Shown here piece by piece: positions 49,788-61,236 of a DNA stretch of 64,000 nucleotides; position 1 is the first letter of the stretch; each line of letters begins with the position of its first letter. The notes beneath the pieces were generated by a model. The model did no database searches. It saw only the letters and a program-made list of their open reading frames with translations, and was not told where the DNA came from. The position numbers and the translations under genes were made by a program. Location: assembly GCA_022578965.1 (NCBI GenBank), contig MU400518.1, forward strand, positions 496,001 to 560,000. Reading direction: 5' to 3'. This stretch comes from Xylaria sp. FL1777 (lineage: Eukaryota > Ascomycota > Sordariomycetes > Xylariales > Xylariaceae).

Positions 49788-49885
49788 TGACAAGAGTGGG
49801 ACTTGAACCCACGCGGATTGCTCCATGAGGAAACTGTGCTAAGGTGACCTTAACCTCACGCCATAACCAACTCGGCCATCTTGCC
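49788..49885 (-). tRNA. tRNA-Leu (anticodon AAG), intron-containing
   Basis: 98-nt gene on the minus strand with a 16-nt intron. Acceptor stem GGCAAGA pairs with TCTTGTC (one G-U), discriminator A, no encoded CCA. D arm GCC/GGC; anticodon stem TGAGG/CCTCA; loop TTAAGGT gives anticodon AAG, decoding CTT. Type II variable arm GGA-GCAA-TCC; T arm GTGGG/CCCAC with loop TTCAAGT. The intron TCACCTTAGCACAGTT sits after position 37, and its CCTTA pairs with the anticodon region TAAGG, the classical helix needed by the splicing endonuclease. A box TGGCCGAGTTGG and B box GGTTCAAGTCC are internal promoters. Confidence 0.95.
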
Positions 49886-50460
49886 ATATGTGCAGAAAGT
49901 GTAGTTCTTATGGTAAATCATATTGGCTTGCAGAGTACCAGGAAATGCCGCCCCCTCGCCAACAATTAATCACATCTTGTTACTTTACGGACTGTAATAC
50001 CAGGTGGGATATATATACAGAAGTACGGAGTAATAAAGAGTATCCCCTGACAAAGTGCCACGACGGCTCCATCGTCCTGAAAATCGTATTGCGGCAAGAT
50101 GATCAAGTTGGTTGTAGCTCGAGGCCAAGGTCACCTTAGTACAGCCGCCAACTCAATATTACCTTACTTTTTCCCAATTTTCATTGTCTCTTTAAATCAG
50201 AGTTCCTCCCGGTGCATTATTTTGAAAGTATTATATTAATTCATCTACGTAGATATTCAATAGAAAATACTCAAGTAGTATAGTATAGTGAAGCCTAGGT
50301 AACTTAACGCGGTAGCTATTATTTTCCGGCCGAGATCGCATCTTTGTCACCTATCTACATATCTCTCTATCTAGATCTACCGCCGCCAGAAAACTACCTC
50401 CAAGCCACACTTATAAGTTTCTCCCTCCTCTAGTACTTCCCTCCGAACTCCAAGCCCACC
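49886..50460. other. intergenic upstream of the Gta3-like gene
   Basis: 575 bp between the tRNA (-) and the Gta3-like gene (+). Presumably promoter and leader; AT-rich near 50150-50310. No gene seen. Confidence 0.6.
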
Positions 50461-51231
50461 ATGAACTCAACAATATGTAACAACTGCAGGCTCTCCCTGC
50501 GGCTGCGGCTGCGGCGCGTCCTCCGCCCTTCGCACCAGCAAACAAAGTCCCAATCAACAGCAGCACCATCAACATTAACGCGAGGCTCACGCACACAGCC
50601 AGCCTCAAACAACAACAAGACGCACCCAGACCTCGCCTCCCTCCTCTCACAACCAACCTGGTCCGTCCGCTCCCTGCTTCCACCAGCAGCGACCCCGCAA
50701 GCACCCAGCATCCCGCCGAAAACACTACACCACCTCCTGCGTCTCTCCGCGCTGCCGCAGCCGCGCACCGCGGACGAGGAGAGCCAGATGCTGGCGACGC
50801 TGAGCTCGCAGCTGCATTTCGTGCGGGCGATCCAAGGCGTAGATACGACGGGCGTGGCGCCCCTGCGGGCGATCCGCGACGAGACGGCCGCCGGGTTGCG
50901 CGAGCAGACGGTCGGGCTGGCGGAGCTGCGGGAGGCGCTAGAGGCAGAGGATGTAGTCGGTCACGCGAGGCGGCCGCGACGGCGATTGACGCAGCAGCAG
51001 CGGCGGCAATCGAGCTTGTCTGCGCAGGAGGGAGGAGGAGGAGAAGAAGAGGAGGTTATAGGACGGGATATCGCAGGGGCACCGAATGGAACTCGGGGCC
51101 AGGAGCGGACACCGACGAATGCGGAAGAGGATTGGGATGTGTTGGGCGGCGCGAGCGAGACGGCCGGAGGGCGATATTTCGTGGTGAGGAGCGGAGGAAC
51201 GGGTTCTTTGCCTAATGAAACCGTGGGGTGA
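50461..51231 (+). CDS. mitochondrial glutamyl-tRNA(Gln) amidotransferase subunit C/Gta3-like
   Basis: Single exon, 256 aa; ATG preceded by CACC. Residues 1-25 are rich in Arg and Leu (LSLRLRLRRVLRP), a mitochondrial presequence. The GatC-type core is residues about 60-165: LHHLLRLSALPQP, then EESQMLATLSSQLHFVRAIQ and GVAPLRAIRDET. GatC-like subunits stabilise the GatA/GatB enzyme that converts Glu-tRNA(Gln) to Gln-tRNA(Gln) in the organelle. The C-terminal third is variable, with a Gly/Glu run, and ends with the block YFVVRSG. Convergent with the DUF726 gene. Confidence 0.82.
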   Translation: MNSTICNNCRLSLRLRLRRVLRPSHQQTKSQSTAAPSTLTRGSRTQPASNNNKTHPDLASLLSQPTWSVRSLLPPAATPQAPSIPPKTLHHLLRLSALPQPRTADEESQMLATLSSQLHFVRAIQGVDTTGVAPLRAIRDETAAGLREQTVGLAELREALEAEDVVGHARRPRRRLTQQQRRQSSLSAQEGGGGEEEEVIGRDIAGAPNGTRGQERTPTNAEEDWDVLGGASETAGGRYFVVRSGGTGSLPNETVG

Positions 51232-51600
51232 ATAATTGGCGAATTGCGGCTTCACAAACGAAGGTTAGTAACGCAATAGAGGAAGAGTGCTTAAACCATG
51301 GAAATCGCACGCCAACTTCACTTTATGCAAGCATCACTGCATATGGCTGCGTCTTTAATACGCCTATACCGTGACTATAAACCTCTATCGGTACGTGCTC
51401 CAGCAAGTAGCAATTATCGAGAAATCTTATTTATAATACAGAAGTCAGGCCGACTTCTTTTGATACATGCGGCCGGCCACCCCATTTTCTAACGCCCCTG
51501 AGATACACTCGAGTCAGTCATGAGCTCATTCATATACTATACACACCATCGCCTCCGTTGCTCCGTTCAATGCTGGCCTTCAATGACCATACAACTAAAA
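51232..51600. other. convergent 3' intergenic
   Basis: 369 bp between the ends of the Gta3-like gene (+) and the DUF726 gene (-). No gene seen. Confidence 0.6.
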
Positions 51601-54235
51601 TTATTGGCCCTCTTGGCGATGAACTCTCATGAAGCGCTGGTTCTCCATGCGAGTTTGTTTGCGGCGCGGCTTGGAGCTCTCTTGTTCGGTGTGCATATGC
51701 ACATAATGGCTGCCCGAGTTTGGTGGCTGTTTGGCTTTACTATTCGATTGCTTAGCCGCCAACTTTTCCTTCGGTGCTCCCTTTCCATGTTTCTTGGTAA
51801 CAGTCTTGTCTCTTTGGTCCTTCTCTGCCTTTGGATCCTTAGTGATATTTCCATTCTGCTCTCCAAGCGCTCGCTTAAAGTCATACTCTTGCTGCATCAC
51901 GAGCGATCGCTTTGGCAAGTCTTTGTTGATTTCGCCCAAGTCAGCATCCTCCCAGCGCAGCCGCAATAAAACATCGCCGATGTGGTATTGATAGTGAAGA
52001 TGGTTGCTGATAGTGTCACTAAGGTCGACGTTCTCAACCCGAGGGATACCCTCAATGGCCTGGAGCCCTGCGATACCGAAGTGCCAAGCACAAGTTCTAT
52101 AAAGAAAACCAAGGAGGTAGTCGTTTCTGGAATAGACGTTGATTAGTCGGCCTGTAACAACACTCTTCATTGCTGCCCAAACGCGGATCTCGGAGGGACA
52201 CGGCGCTCCAAACAAGACGACATTTTCGACAATACCAAAAGCTCTCTTCTCAGACATCGAAGTTAGACAGGCATAGATAATTCGAGCGCCAAGTCCATAG
52301 CCGACTAGAGAAACCGCCCTCTCTCCCTGGACCTTGTTGGTTAGGATCTCAGCCAGGACGAGTCCCGTCTTCTCCGCCCGAACCATCGCAACTGTCCAAG
52401 GGTTGTCTATGACCTTGCTAGCCTTGATAAGAGGCTCTGGCCAGTGCGAGTTCTTCAGACTAGTGAACACTGAATATGTCAATGTATATCCTCAGTTATA
52501 CGTTCTTTTTTTTTTCTTACCGTTTCGCCGGGCAGTGTCCTTCCTCGCAGCGCTCCAAGCGGTACTCTTCACCACCGTCTGCAAAGCGACACCAACCTTT
52601 GACAGAGCCTCAAGCTCCCATCGAAGAGCGTAAACCTCGTTCAATTTACCAAAGGCATTCCACGGGTATCGAAAGTCGTGCTCTTCAGTAGTCCAACCAC
52701 TAATACCAATTGTAACACGCATTCGGCGGTTCTCTGCTGGTACATCTTTGGGGTCAATTAGTTCAGACTGTAGAGAGCCGTGCATTGGTATCAAGGCGAA
52801 GTCTTGTATGTCCTTCGCATATGCGTCCATCGTCTTGCCTCCTTGCCGAGCTCCGTACAGCCCAAACAGGGTTCCGACGGGGACAGTGCTATCCGCTGCG
52901 CCTATACCGCCCAACAGAGTCGCCGTAACTGATGTACTAAGCCCAATACCTCCGAAAACTGTTCCAATACCGGCGCCCACAAGGGGCTCTGCGAGGACAT
53001 CGGAGAAGCCAGGGGTACCAGGATTATGATTACCGTTAGTACGCCATCGCTTGGCCGGTTTGCCCTCTTCTGCGCGCTTCTGGGCAACCTCTTCGGCAGA
53101 GATGCCTTTGATAATCTGGGCCAAGGCTTGAGAGACTCGATACTCATCCTGCAGTAGCACATAGGTTGGCACTTCCATTGCAGTAGCAAGCTTTATTAGT
53201 GCAATACGAGAGTAGGTGGGGTATTGGTCGAGTCCTAACAACATCAAGAGCATCGTATGAAGAATTAACGCGCGCTTCTCCTTTGGAAGGTTGCAAAGTG
53301 CTGTATACATAGGAGGGTAGAGCTGAATATGTTGGGCATTAGAGGCATCGCCGGTCAGCAAGGGTGCTACAGAGGGTTGTCAGTAATTTTGCTTTACAGC
53401 AACTATATGACAGCGAAAGAGGATCAGTCTTAGATAAAACAAAACTTGACGTATACCTGCGGTCACCGTGGAGGAAGAACTTACCAGCAGGTCTGGCAGA
53501 ACTCCCTCTCGCGGTAAAACCGCCCCGTCTGGCATTACCTAGTGCTTGTTGTGGTCCTTGGCGAACAACGTTGCCACCGGTGCCACCGTTCTTGATAATG
53601 ATTTCTTGCAGTCGCTTGAAGACGACTCCACGCCACTTTCCGAAGTGGCCTAGAGCATCTCGCTTCAGCTCGGTCAAGCTAGCCATAGCTAACTCGATCT
53701 CGGTCTTCTTGGAGCAAGCTGTAGCCTCGTCAGGTGATTTAGGAATTGTCAGAATTGGCCTGGGCTTAGCCATATTCTGGCTGACAGGATGGGACTTCAT
53801 TATATGCAACAGAAGGTCGTGATCGTCGAAGTCGGGTTTATCGACTGGTATGCCTATATTTCCATACTGGCTGCGGTACTTGTCACTGCCTGGGTTAGGC
53901 ACGGAGAGAACTATGACCCTGGGGGCAGTAATGCCTTGGGTAGGCTCAACTGGTGTGATCGTCATCTTGTCAAAGTTGTCACGGATCTGCAGTTGGAGTT
54001 CGTCCATGATGGCCCCGAAGAGGACCTGCAACTGTTTCATCTGCTCAAGATTAAGCATAGCACTCAAGTCGATCTCCGGGCGCTTAAATGGGACGGCCTT
54101 GCTCGGCGGGGGGTGGCGAGGCATCGCTTCAGTTGCAACCTGGCTCTCATCGCCAGATGAAGTGGGAGATGTAGGCGGCGTGGAGGTGTCCGTGGAAGAG
54201 TCAACGACGGCCACGAGAGCCTGGACTGCCCGCAT
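51601..54235 (-). CDS. DUF726/TMCO4-family alpha/beta-hydrolase-like membrane protein (MIL1-type)
   Basis: Three exons: 54235-53485, 53366-52521 and 52469-51601, giving 821 aa. Introns are 118 nt (GTAAGT, branch TTACTGAC) and 51 nt (GTAAGA). Residues 1-250 are polar with a helical segment. A Gly-rich hydrophobic stretch follows (EPLVGAGIGTVFGGIGLSTS and TLLGGIGAADSTVPVGTLFG), typical of TMCO4-like proteins. The hydrolase core has IGISGWTTEEHDFRYPW, EVYALRWELEAL, then SLVGYGLGARIIYACL. At residue 591, where this family usually has the nucleophilic Ser of GxSxG, the codon is GGA (Gly). The tail is Lys-rich and disordered. Yeast Mil1 is a putative lipase that binds the AP-1 adaptor; function here is by homology and catalysis is doubtful. 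Confidence 0.87.
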
Positions 54236-57200
54236 CCTGACTTTTTTTGAGTTTTAGATATTTGGCAGCCAGCGATTGCAATAGATGGTCGGCGGAGGGG
54301 CAAGGAAGGAGCAGGGTCGATGGTGCTCGTTGCGGTGCCCACATGTAGGTGGTCTAGGTAAGCCTAAGGTGTAGTCCTAAGTGGTACCCCGGTTGTAATG
54401 GATTGGGTAGGTCGCTTTGCTGCTGCAGTTTCCTCGAAAGAGGTAGGTAGAGAGCTATGCTGAAGGTGTTAGTGATGCAGAATATGGGTGATGTGGGAAG
54501 GAAGAGGGCTGAGAGCGGTAACTACCCCAGACGGGTGTTTGTCGATGGCGTCTCAATATAGAATAGAGCTCGGCAGGTAGGTGTGCGGAACTGCTTCAAA
54601 TGCAGGAACAAGCGGGGTCAGTTGCGGTCAGATTGGACCTGTGCCAGTTATGTACTTTATGTACTTGCCCAGTACCATTCGTACCTAAGTATTGCCCTGT
54701 GCAACAAGTCCACGTTGCTCGGTAATGGGAAGCAAACTGCCCTCTGCCTCTTGTCTGCCGTCTGTCTCGGCTACCAGCTTTGGTCCCTAGCCCGGCTTCT
54801 ATTGGACACAACTCGTCTGAGCGAGGATGACTAAAGTAATCAGAAACGTGTTTGCTTGTCTTTGTCTGCAAGTGTCTGGACGCGGCGCAATATTTTTGAG
54901 ACACGAGAATTCGTATGGATGCCTATCAATGGTCATTCTACTCGGAGATAATGCCTGCATTCACATTAAATGTGCTTCTTTTTACAAGCTCATCTATCAA
55001 CTATTAGGTGTAGACCTAATTCTCGTAGTCCAGGCAAGGCAAGAGAGTCTAGTCCACTAGCAAGCAGCCCGTTTCATTAATGCCAGTAATGCCTTTTATT
55101 CTAACAACGACTGGCACCACGAGTGAATATCAACAAATGGCGGGTCTCAATCATTCTGATGAGCATGGTAACAGATAGAACCTAACATATGACGGAATTG
55201 GGAGAACATTCCTTATATTTTTAATATCATCTCTCGTAATTTTAGACAGCAGAGCAAATTATACCATGTCACTTGATTAAACAACCAGTGGCGATTTGCT
55301 TCATTACACAACCCTTTGTTGAGCGTAGTTAGGCATAGAGTCATAGAGAGAACCCAATTCTACAGAGTAGGTAGCTAACATGGTAGAAATAGGATACACA
55401 CATAACACAAGCAAGCTTTCACAGTAAGTAAGGACAAAATGCCAACAATATATAAAATATTCCGTATTGAATTTGAATCGATGCTCCGCAAGAACGCAAT
55501 TTAGCAAAATATACTGAACACTAGTTTCACTTGTTATATTACTTACTTTCGAAGTAACTGAGTAGCTCAGGTGAGAGTATCTGCTCTGTTCATTTTCCTT
55601 GGAAGCATAATTGACTAAAATAAAGCTAGTGTAACTACTTTATCTATTGAAAATATTCTCTCGTTCATTCTCTTGAAAATTGGCAACCTGCTTAACTACA
55701 TGTGCAGGTAGTTTTATGGATAGCCGTAAAAAAAATAAGTTAGGTGCTTATTAGATAGCTCTCTATAACTGAATTAACATAAGGCATAAATATCTAATGA
55801 TGCTACTATCTAATGGTAGTGCAATAGATCATTAAAGTGCCTGTACTTTCTCTCAGGTTTATCTAAAGAGAACACAACTATAGCACATCAACATTCATTA
55901 TTGAACTGAAACTTAGCTATTAAATTTTACACCTTTTGCCTACTTGAAAATAATATAAAGGTCTCCTAAATATGACTTCTAAATGTTTTTGCTTTGTTTA
56001 GTATTGTACTTATAGTTTCATTACTATAACGGCCGTAAATACTCTCCATTGGCAGTGTAACACTCGACCTTATACGATTATGATCTTCATTATGATAGAT
56101 AATGCGAAGAGGAACCTAGGAGGACTTATATTTTCTACTTGTATCTCCCTGGTTGCTATCAGGTTTGCTGCTTATGCAGTAACTAACACGAATAGTCTTG
56201 CGCCATGAAAAAAAGCCTCCGAAGTAATAAGTGGCAACCTCATCTAGAAATCTTCCACAAGGAAAGCAATCGTTAAACCTCCAACTTTGTTTAGAAAATA
56301 TGATCTTTGAAAACAGCCACTGCCAATACTGCAGTATCGATGAGGAGGATTGAAATGGGCTCTCATATCGCGGCCTGGAATTCACGCGAGGAAATTATTT
56401 CCAATATCTAGGTATATAGCTACTTAGGTAATATTGCCCTCCCATGTCACTATGATCTTAGCTGGGTATATTAAACGTAGCTATTATATTAGCGACTTAC
56501 CCCGTAAGGCTGAACTACCTTCTTCTCGTAGTATAATCAACCACGGTCAGACGTGTTGAACCCCGATTAGTAAAAAACAGCATGGATGGATGTTAGGTAT
56601 ACCGAGATAGATTCATCTATGCATCATAGGCGCACGCAGTGCTAAATTGTTGCCAAGCGTTGTATTAGCGAGGTGAACTGAATGTTGTGCGACGTCCGAG
56701 GTGAATGCGGTTTTCGTCACTGGTACCTACCTACTCGCCTGGGCTGCTTTTAATAGCTCTGGACCAGATATTGATTGGCTGGTGATCCCACGTGTCGGGT
56801 TGGGTACTTAGGTATGGCCCACTGCGTATGTGATGAATCCCTAAGTTGGAGGAGGCGTCGTTGATGAGGACGTACTCATATGCTGATTGGTGCTACCTGT
56901 AACTGAGCATATCTACCTAAGTACATACCAGGCCCTGGTAAACCTACAAAGCAACAGGCGCACTGAAAATAAGATACCTAGATGGATGGTCGCTGCACTG
57001 ATGAAAAACATGGGAATAAGCGGCTCGCTGTATTAGAATGAGGGGGTTCGACTGCATTATTACTTTGGACGTTGTTAGCTTTGCCTTTAAATAGTGTTCT
57101 AGGCTTTGTTTGGTCAGGATTTATTTACTGCGTAAATACCTAGGTAGGTACCTATAGTAGGTACATACATTGTATTGTAGGTTAGGTAGGTACATGTAAA

Positions 57201-58523
57201 CGGCTCGAGTCTAGCTTGCGCCTTCTGCCAGCCGGGCCAAATGTTGCCTTGCTAGTCTATCCCGCATCTGGGTAGTTAAATGGCTGAAACCCACCCTCGA
57301 AATTGGGAATTGGACATCGCTCTAAGCTTCCATTTCGCAGGCACCACGGTGCAGAGGAGGACCAGCTATTGTCTCTCTGTCCTAACTGTGGGAGATCAGA
57401 CTCCCGTCGGGTTTGGCCCCTCTCTTTATTTACGTAGTCAACTGTCACTACCCGTGCGCCGATCATCTCCGAGTTTCGTTCTGCCGCTGGATTGGCCATT
57501 TCAGAGCGAGAGAGCCGGCTCAACGCAGACGACCCTCCGAATACGACTCGATCCGCCCACGGCCATTACCTCAGTGCTGCCGGGCTACCTGCCTGACTTT
57601 GTTATTCACGCCTCCCGCTTCTGAACCGGCCGGGCCCGAGTTTAACTCTCTATTCCCCTGCCTCTTAAGGCTCTAGATCTTGTGGACCGCCAGGTATTTC
57701 TATACTAGGCAAAGAGTCAGACGAGAGAGGCTTTACGAGCCGTGAGAACGGTGGCCCATACGAGTCATATGTAAGACAGCCATCGCCCCTAAGTGGTGTC
57801 TGAAGGAGCTATGCTGATTGAATACAGTTGGATTTAGATTGGATCAGTGCTCATCGTATACGTCGCATCGCATCGCATCGCAACCATCGCAACCCCTTCC
57901 TCCCGACTTGCACAATTGCCAAGAAGAATCGCCCGCTCGTCCCTGGCTTCCCGTGTTCTCCTTGCGCCAACGGCTTCTGTCCTCAAGTTGGCGTACATGT
58001 TTTTGCAAACGACGTCGACGATACCCCCTCGCTCCTCGTACACGACCAGTAGAGCCTCTGATTCGCTGCTATCGTGCCTTTTCTACGTATAATTGTACGA
58101 CTACCCCTCATAGCATGCATTCCGTGCCTCAATATGCGCAATAGACAACTCATCTTATGGTGTTAGGCTGTCTACGAACGTGACATCGAGAATCGCAGTG
58201 CAGCATACTATCTACGCGGACATCGTCGACGCCCTGCTCGTTCTACCGCCACCAACCCTTGGCTCCTGCTGCTTAATTCACTTTGACCGCAGAATATCTA
58301 CCTCTTGGCGACCTTTCCTCGGTCCCGACCCTGCTATTCGAACAATTTCTCTTTGTCAAACTTTGGTGTACACGACGTGCTTCTATAACCGCCATGAGTG
58401 CTTGTTCGATTCTTGACTAGCTCCCCGTGACATACATAAGACACGGGTGATCGAGGTTTCCCTTTGACCAACACCACTGGTTTGCATTTAGGCGGCTTGG
58501 CGACTAAAAAGTGTACCGACACA
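54236..58523. other. 4.3-kb non-coding region with AT-rich block
   Basis: Between the divergent DUF726 gene (-) and the Ras-GEF gene (+). From about 55090 to 56420 the DNA is clearly AT-rich: two 60-base lines counted by hand (55501 and 55921) have 17 and 16 G/C. At 57135-57195 there is a cluster of CCTAGGTAGGTACC-like motifs. From 57240 to 58500 the sequence is GC-richer and probably the Ras-GEF promoter and leader, with a GCATC pentamer repeat at about 57861-57885. No gene recognised. Confidence 0.6.
57861..57885. repeat. GCATC pentamer repeat
   Basis: Short tandem array of GCATC/CGCAT units upstream of the Ras-GEF start, degenerating into related CCATCGCAA units. Probably in the leader or promoter. 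Confidence 0.7.
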
Positions 58524-61236
58524 ATGGAGAGCCTCAGCATCGCCGTCATTGGTGCTAGCGGAGTGGGCAAATCGCATTTTATACGAACCGCCATGTCTCT
58601 CCCTCCCCCTCCTAAGCCAGTGGACCCCCCCTCGGACCCAAAACCGATGACAGCACGTATTGTTGTTGATAATGTATCCTACGCCGTTGCTTTGTTCGAG
58701 TTGGACCTCCAATATTTCGAATCAGAATACTTCAACGGTCAGGGTCGGCAGGTTCAATGGCCTAAACAAATAAATGGTACTATTCTGCCTCGCGTCCATG
58801 GAATGTTGTTTCTCTATGATGTGATGAATAGGGAAAGTGTCAACTACCTACCCGAGACTCTCAGTAAGCTTTCTAGCCATTCCCATGCAGTAGTTTTGAA
58901 GACTATGCGCTATCTCCCAGTTGTCACTGAATCAAACTAAGATCAAATAGATGCTGTAGTGAATTCGTCGCTGCCGGCGGTTCTCGTGGCTACTAAATGC
59001 GACAATCCAGAATCTTCTAGGCATGTCGACGCAGATGCTGTTGCTGCGACTTGCAAGTCTTGCGTTGCAAGTTTTAAAACGTCGACTGACAAGCCAGAGA
59101 CAGCACGGATGGCATTGTTCACATTACTGAGGGCTATGATCTTAGGAACTCAGGGTAAGTCTTTTCAGGTGGTACTATGCTTTGCGCTTGTGAACCAAAT
59201 CTACAACATCCTATTTTACACGCTGTCTTATCTCCTATAATCCTCCTTAAGTAAATTTCCGTCGGTCTCAATGCTGAGTTGTGGTCCAGAACATGAGAAT
59301 TCAGAGGTGACAGGTCTCAGGCGGCGAGCGACTTCGGAAGTAACTCATCTCGATGCCCCAACGGAGTCATTATCTCGTCCTATCAGCCAGCATAGTCGAC
59401 ATAGTCGGGCGAGCTCTGATATGTCGTTGCTGCGTGGCTATCTCGCCTCTCAAGAAGGTAGCGACTACCGACATTCGAGAATTCCCCGGGCGGATCTCTT
59501 AGGTGGACAAATACCTGATGAATATGAGTCTACACAGACTGTCCATAGTCAGCTTCGAAGTACAGGTGTTCGGTTGGATCGAGCTCAGCATATTTATTTA
59601 GAGATCGAAGACTCTGATGGGGAGTCCTTAAGGTACTCTGATGATATACCCCTTCTGCAGCGGGTCGATGAAACTCTCTTTGATCGATCTCCAAAGAGAC
59701 CTGGGCTAACCTTCGATGAACTTGTTGATCGTTTGCTGGCTCCGAAGTTATCTAAAGCGGACCAGAATTTTGCGGGTGTGTTCTTGTGTTTATATCGCAA
59801 GTTTGCTACACCGGGGGAGCTATTTTCTGCCATCTTAGCACGGCTAGATGCTATTAAAGATGACAAGTCGATTCATTACCTCACGAAGACAACTACACAG
59901 TTGCGAATTATTGAAGCAATTGCTAAGTGGGTCGAAACTTATCCAAACGACTTTGCGCGACCTGCAGTTAGGAGAAGATTAGATGAATTCATCACGCATT
60001 TGTCAGCCGAGCCAATATTCTCAGCTGCTGCGCTGCAAATGCGAAAGACACTGGAAGAAACTGTCATTGAGGACGACGATATGGGTTGGGTTAAGTCTGA
60101 GACCGAAGAAACTCAAGTAGACAACGAAACATCGGAGAACACGGCTAGGGACAATCTGAGGCAAGTTAACGATGTCCAGGACAGCCTAGCTACGCTGAAT
60201 ATCAGTAATACTGACCATCATGCGTCTGCCGCCTCTCTGATTTCAAGTTTGGGTGGAGCGAATGCAAAGACCCATTCTTTCCAATTCCACTCGTATGAAG
60301 ATTACGAGCGTGAGGCGGCTACCATGACCCCAACTTACACACTCCCTTTGACGAAGTTTCGATATCATATCTTCATGGATATGGCGAACGACGACATTGC
60401 GGACGAGATGACACGGATTGACTGGGTCATGTTCTCCTCAATCCGTATACGTGATCTCGTGCGCCATGTCAGCTTATCGGTAGAGCAGAAGGAGAAATGC
60501 AAGGCGATGAGGAATGTGAACCGCATGATCTCTCATTTCAATCACATTGCAACCTGGGTGTCAAACATGGTCTTAATGCGGGACAAAGCTAAACATCGAG
60601 CACTGATGCTTGAAAAGTTTATGCATATCGCATTAAAGCTGAGACAGCTGAACAACTACAACGGTTTAGCTGCTGTGCTCGCCGGCATCAACGGAACCGC
60701 CATTCTTCGACTCACTCAAACCCGAGCGCTAGTTCCGTCTGACGTACAAAAACGATTCGCTCGGCTTGTGCTTCTGATGGGCACCCAGAAAGGTTACTTC
60801 GCCTATCGGTTGGCATGGGAGAATTCCCCCTTGCCACGTATTCCCTTCATTCCTTTACACCGTAAGGATCTTGTATCTGCAGAGGAGGGCAGCATTACAT
60901 TCGTTGGGCCGCAGGGTGATCGGCTGAACTGGAAGAAGTTCGAGGTTCTTGGAGAGGTCATCTTGCCCATCATGAAGAGTCAGAGTACTCCCTACCCCAA
61001 TTTGTCGAGGCATGATGAAGCTCGAGAGGTCATCCTGGATTGCTTGATAACAACAGACGAAGATGTAAGAGAATGAGACCACCCACTTCGCTTTTTCTGC
61101 AGCTCTCGAGAACTACGATACTGACGCGGGACAATAGGACATCTACCAACGAAGTACTCTCGTGGAGAGTACGTCGGGCGTGGCAGTGGATCCGTCCAAG
61201 AAGAAATTCCCGTGGTTTGCTAACAAGACCTCATAA
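58524..61236 (+). CDS. Ras guanine-nucleotide exchange factor with N-terminal Ras-like P-loop domain
   Basis: Four exons: 58524-58863, 58951-59154, 59290-61064 and 61138-61236, giving 805 aa. Introns have donors GTAAGC, GTAAGT and GTAAGA. The acceptor at 59289 is the least certain, chosen because it restores phase, and 58950 could instead be 58959. Residues 1-170 look like a small GTPase: P-loop GASGVGKS (10-17) and VLVATKCD (TKxD, 128-131). A Ser/Arg-rich linker follows. The Ras-GEF N-terminal module (LTFDELVDRLLAPKLSKADQ) spans about 340-440. The CDC25 catalytic domain is about 520-770 (SSIRIRDLVRHVSL, MRNVNRMISHFNHIATWV, NNYNGLAAVLAGINGTAILR). The last exon encodes KKKFPWFANKTS and lies beyond an apparent stop at 61076. 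It should load GTP onto a Ras-type GTPase at a membrane. Confidence 0.87.

Noticed and set aside
56116..56385. 89-codon minus-strand frame in the AT-rich block
   Set aside because: No recognisable motif. Length can arise by chance, and its composition is not like neighbouring genes.
57280..57676. Overlapping plus-strand frames upstream of the Ras-GEF
   Set aside because: Pro/Arg/Thr-rich products with no family features; the region fits a promoter or leader.
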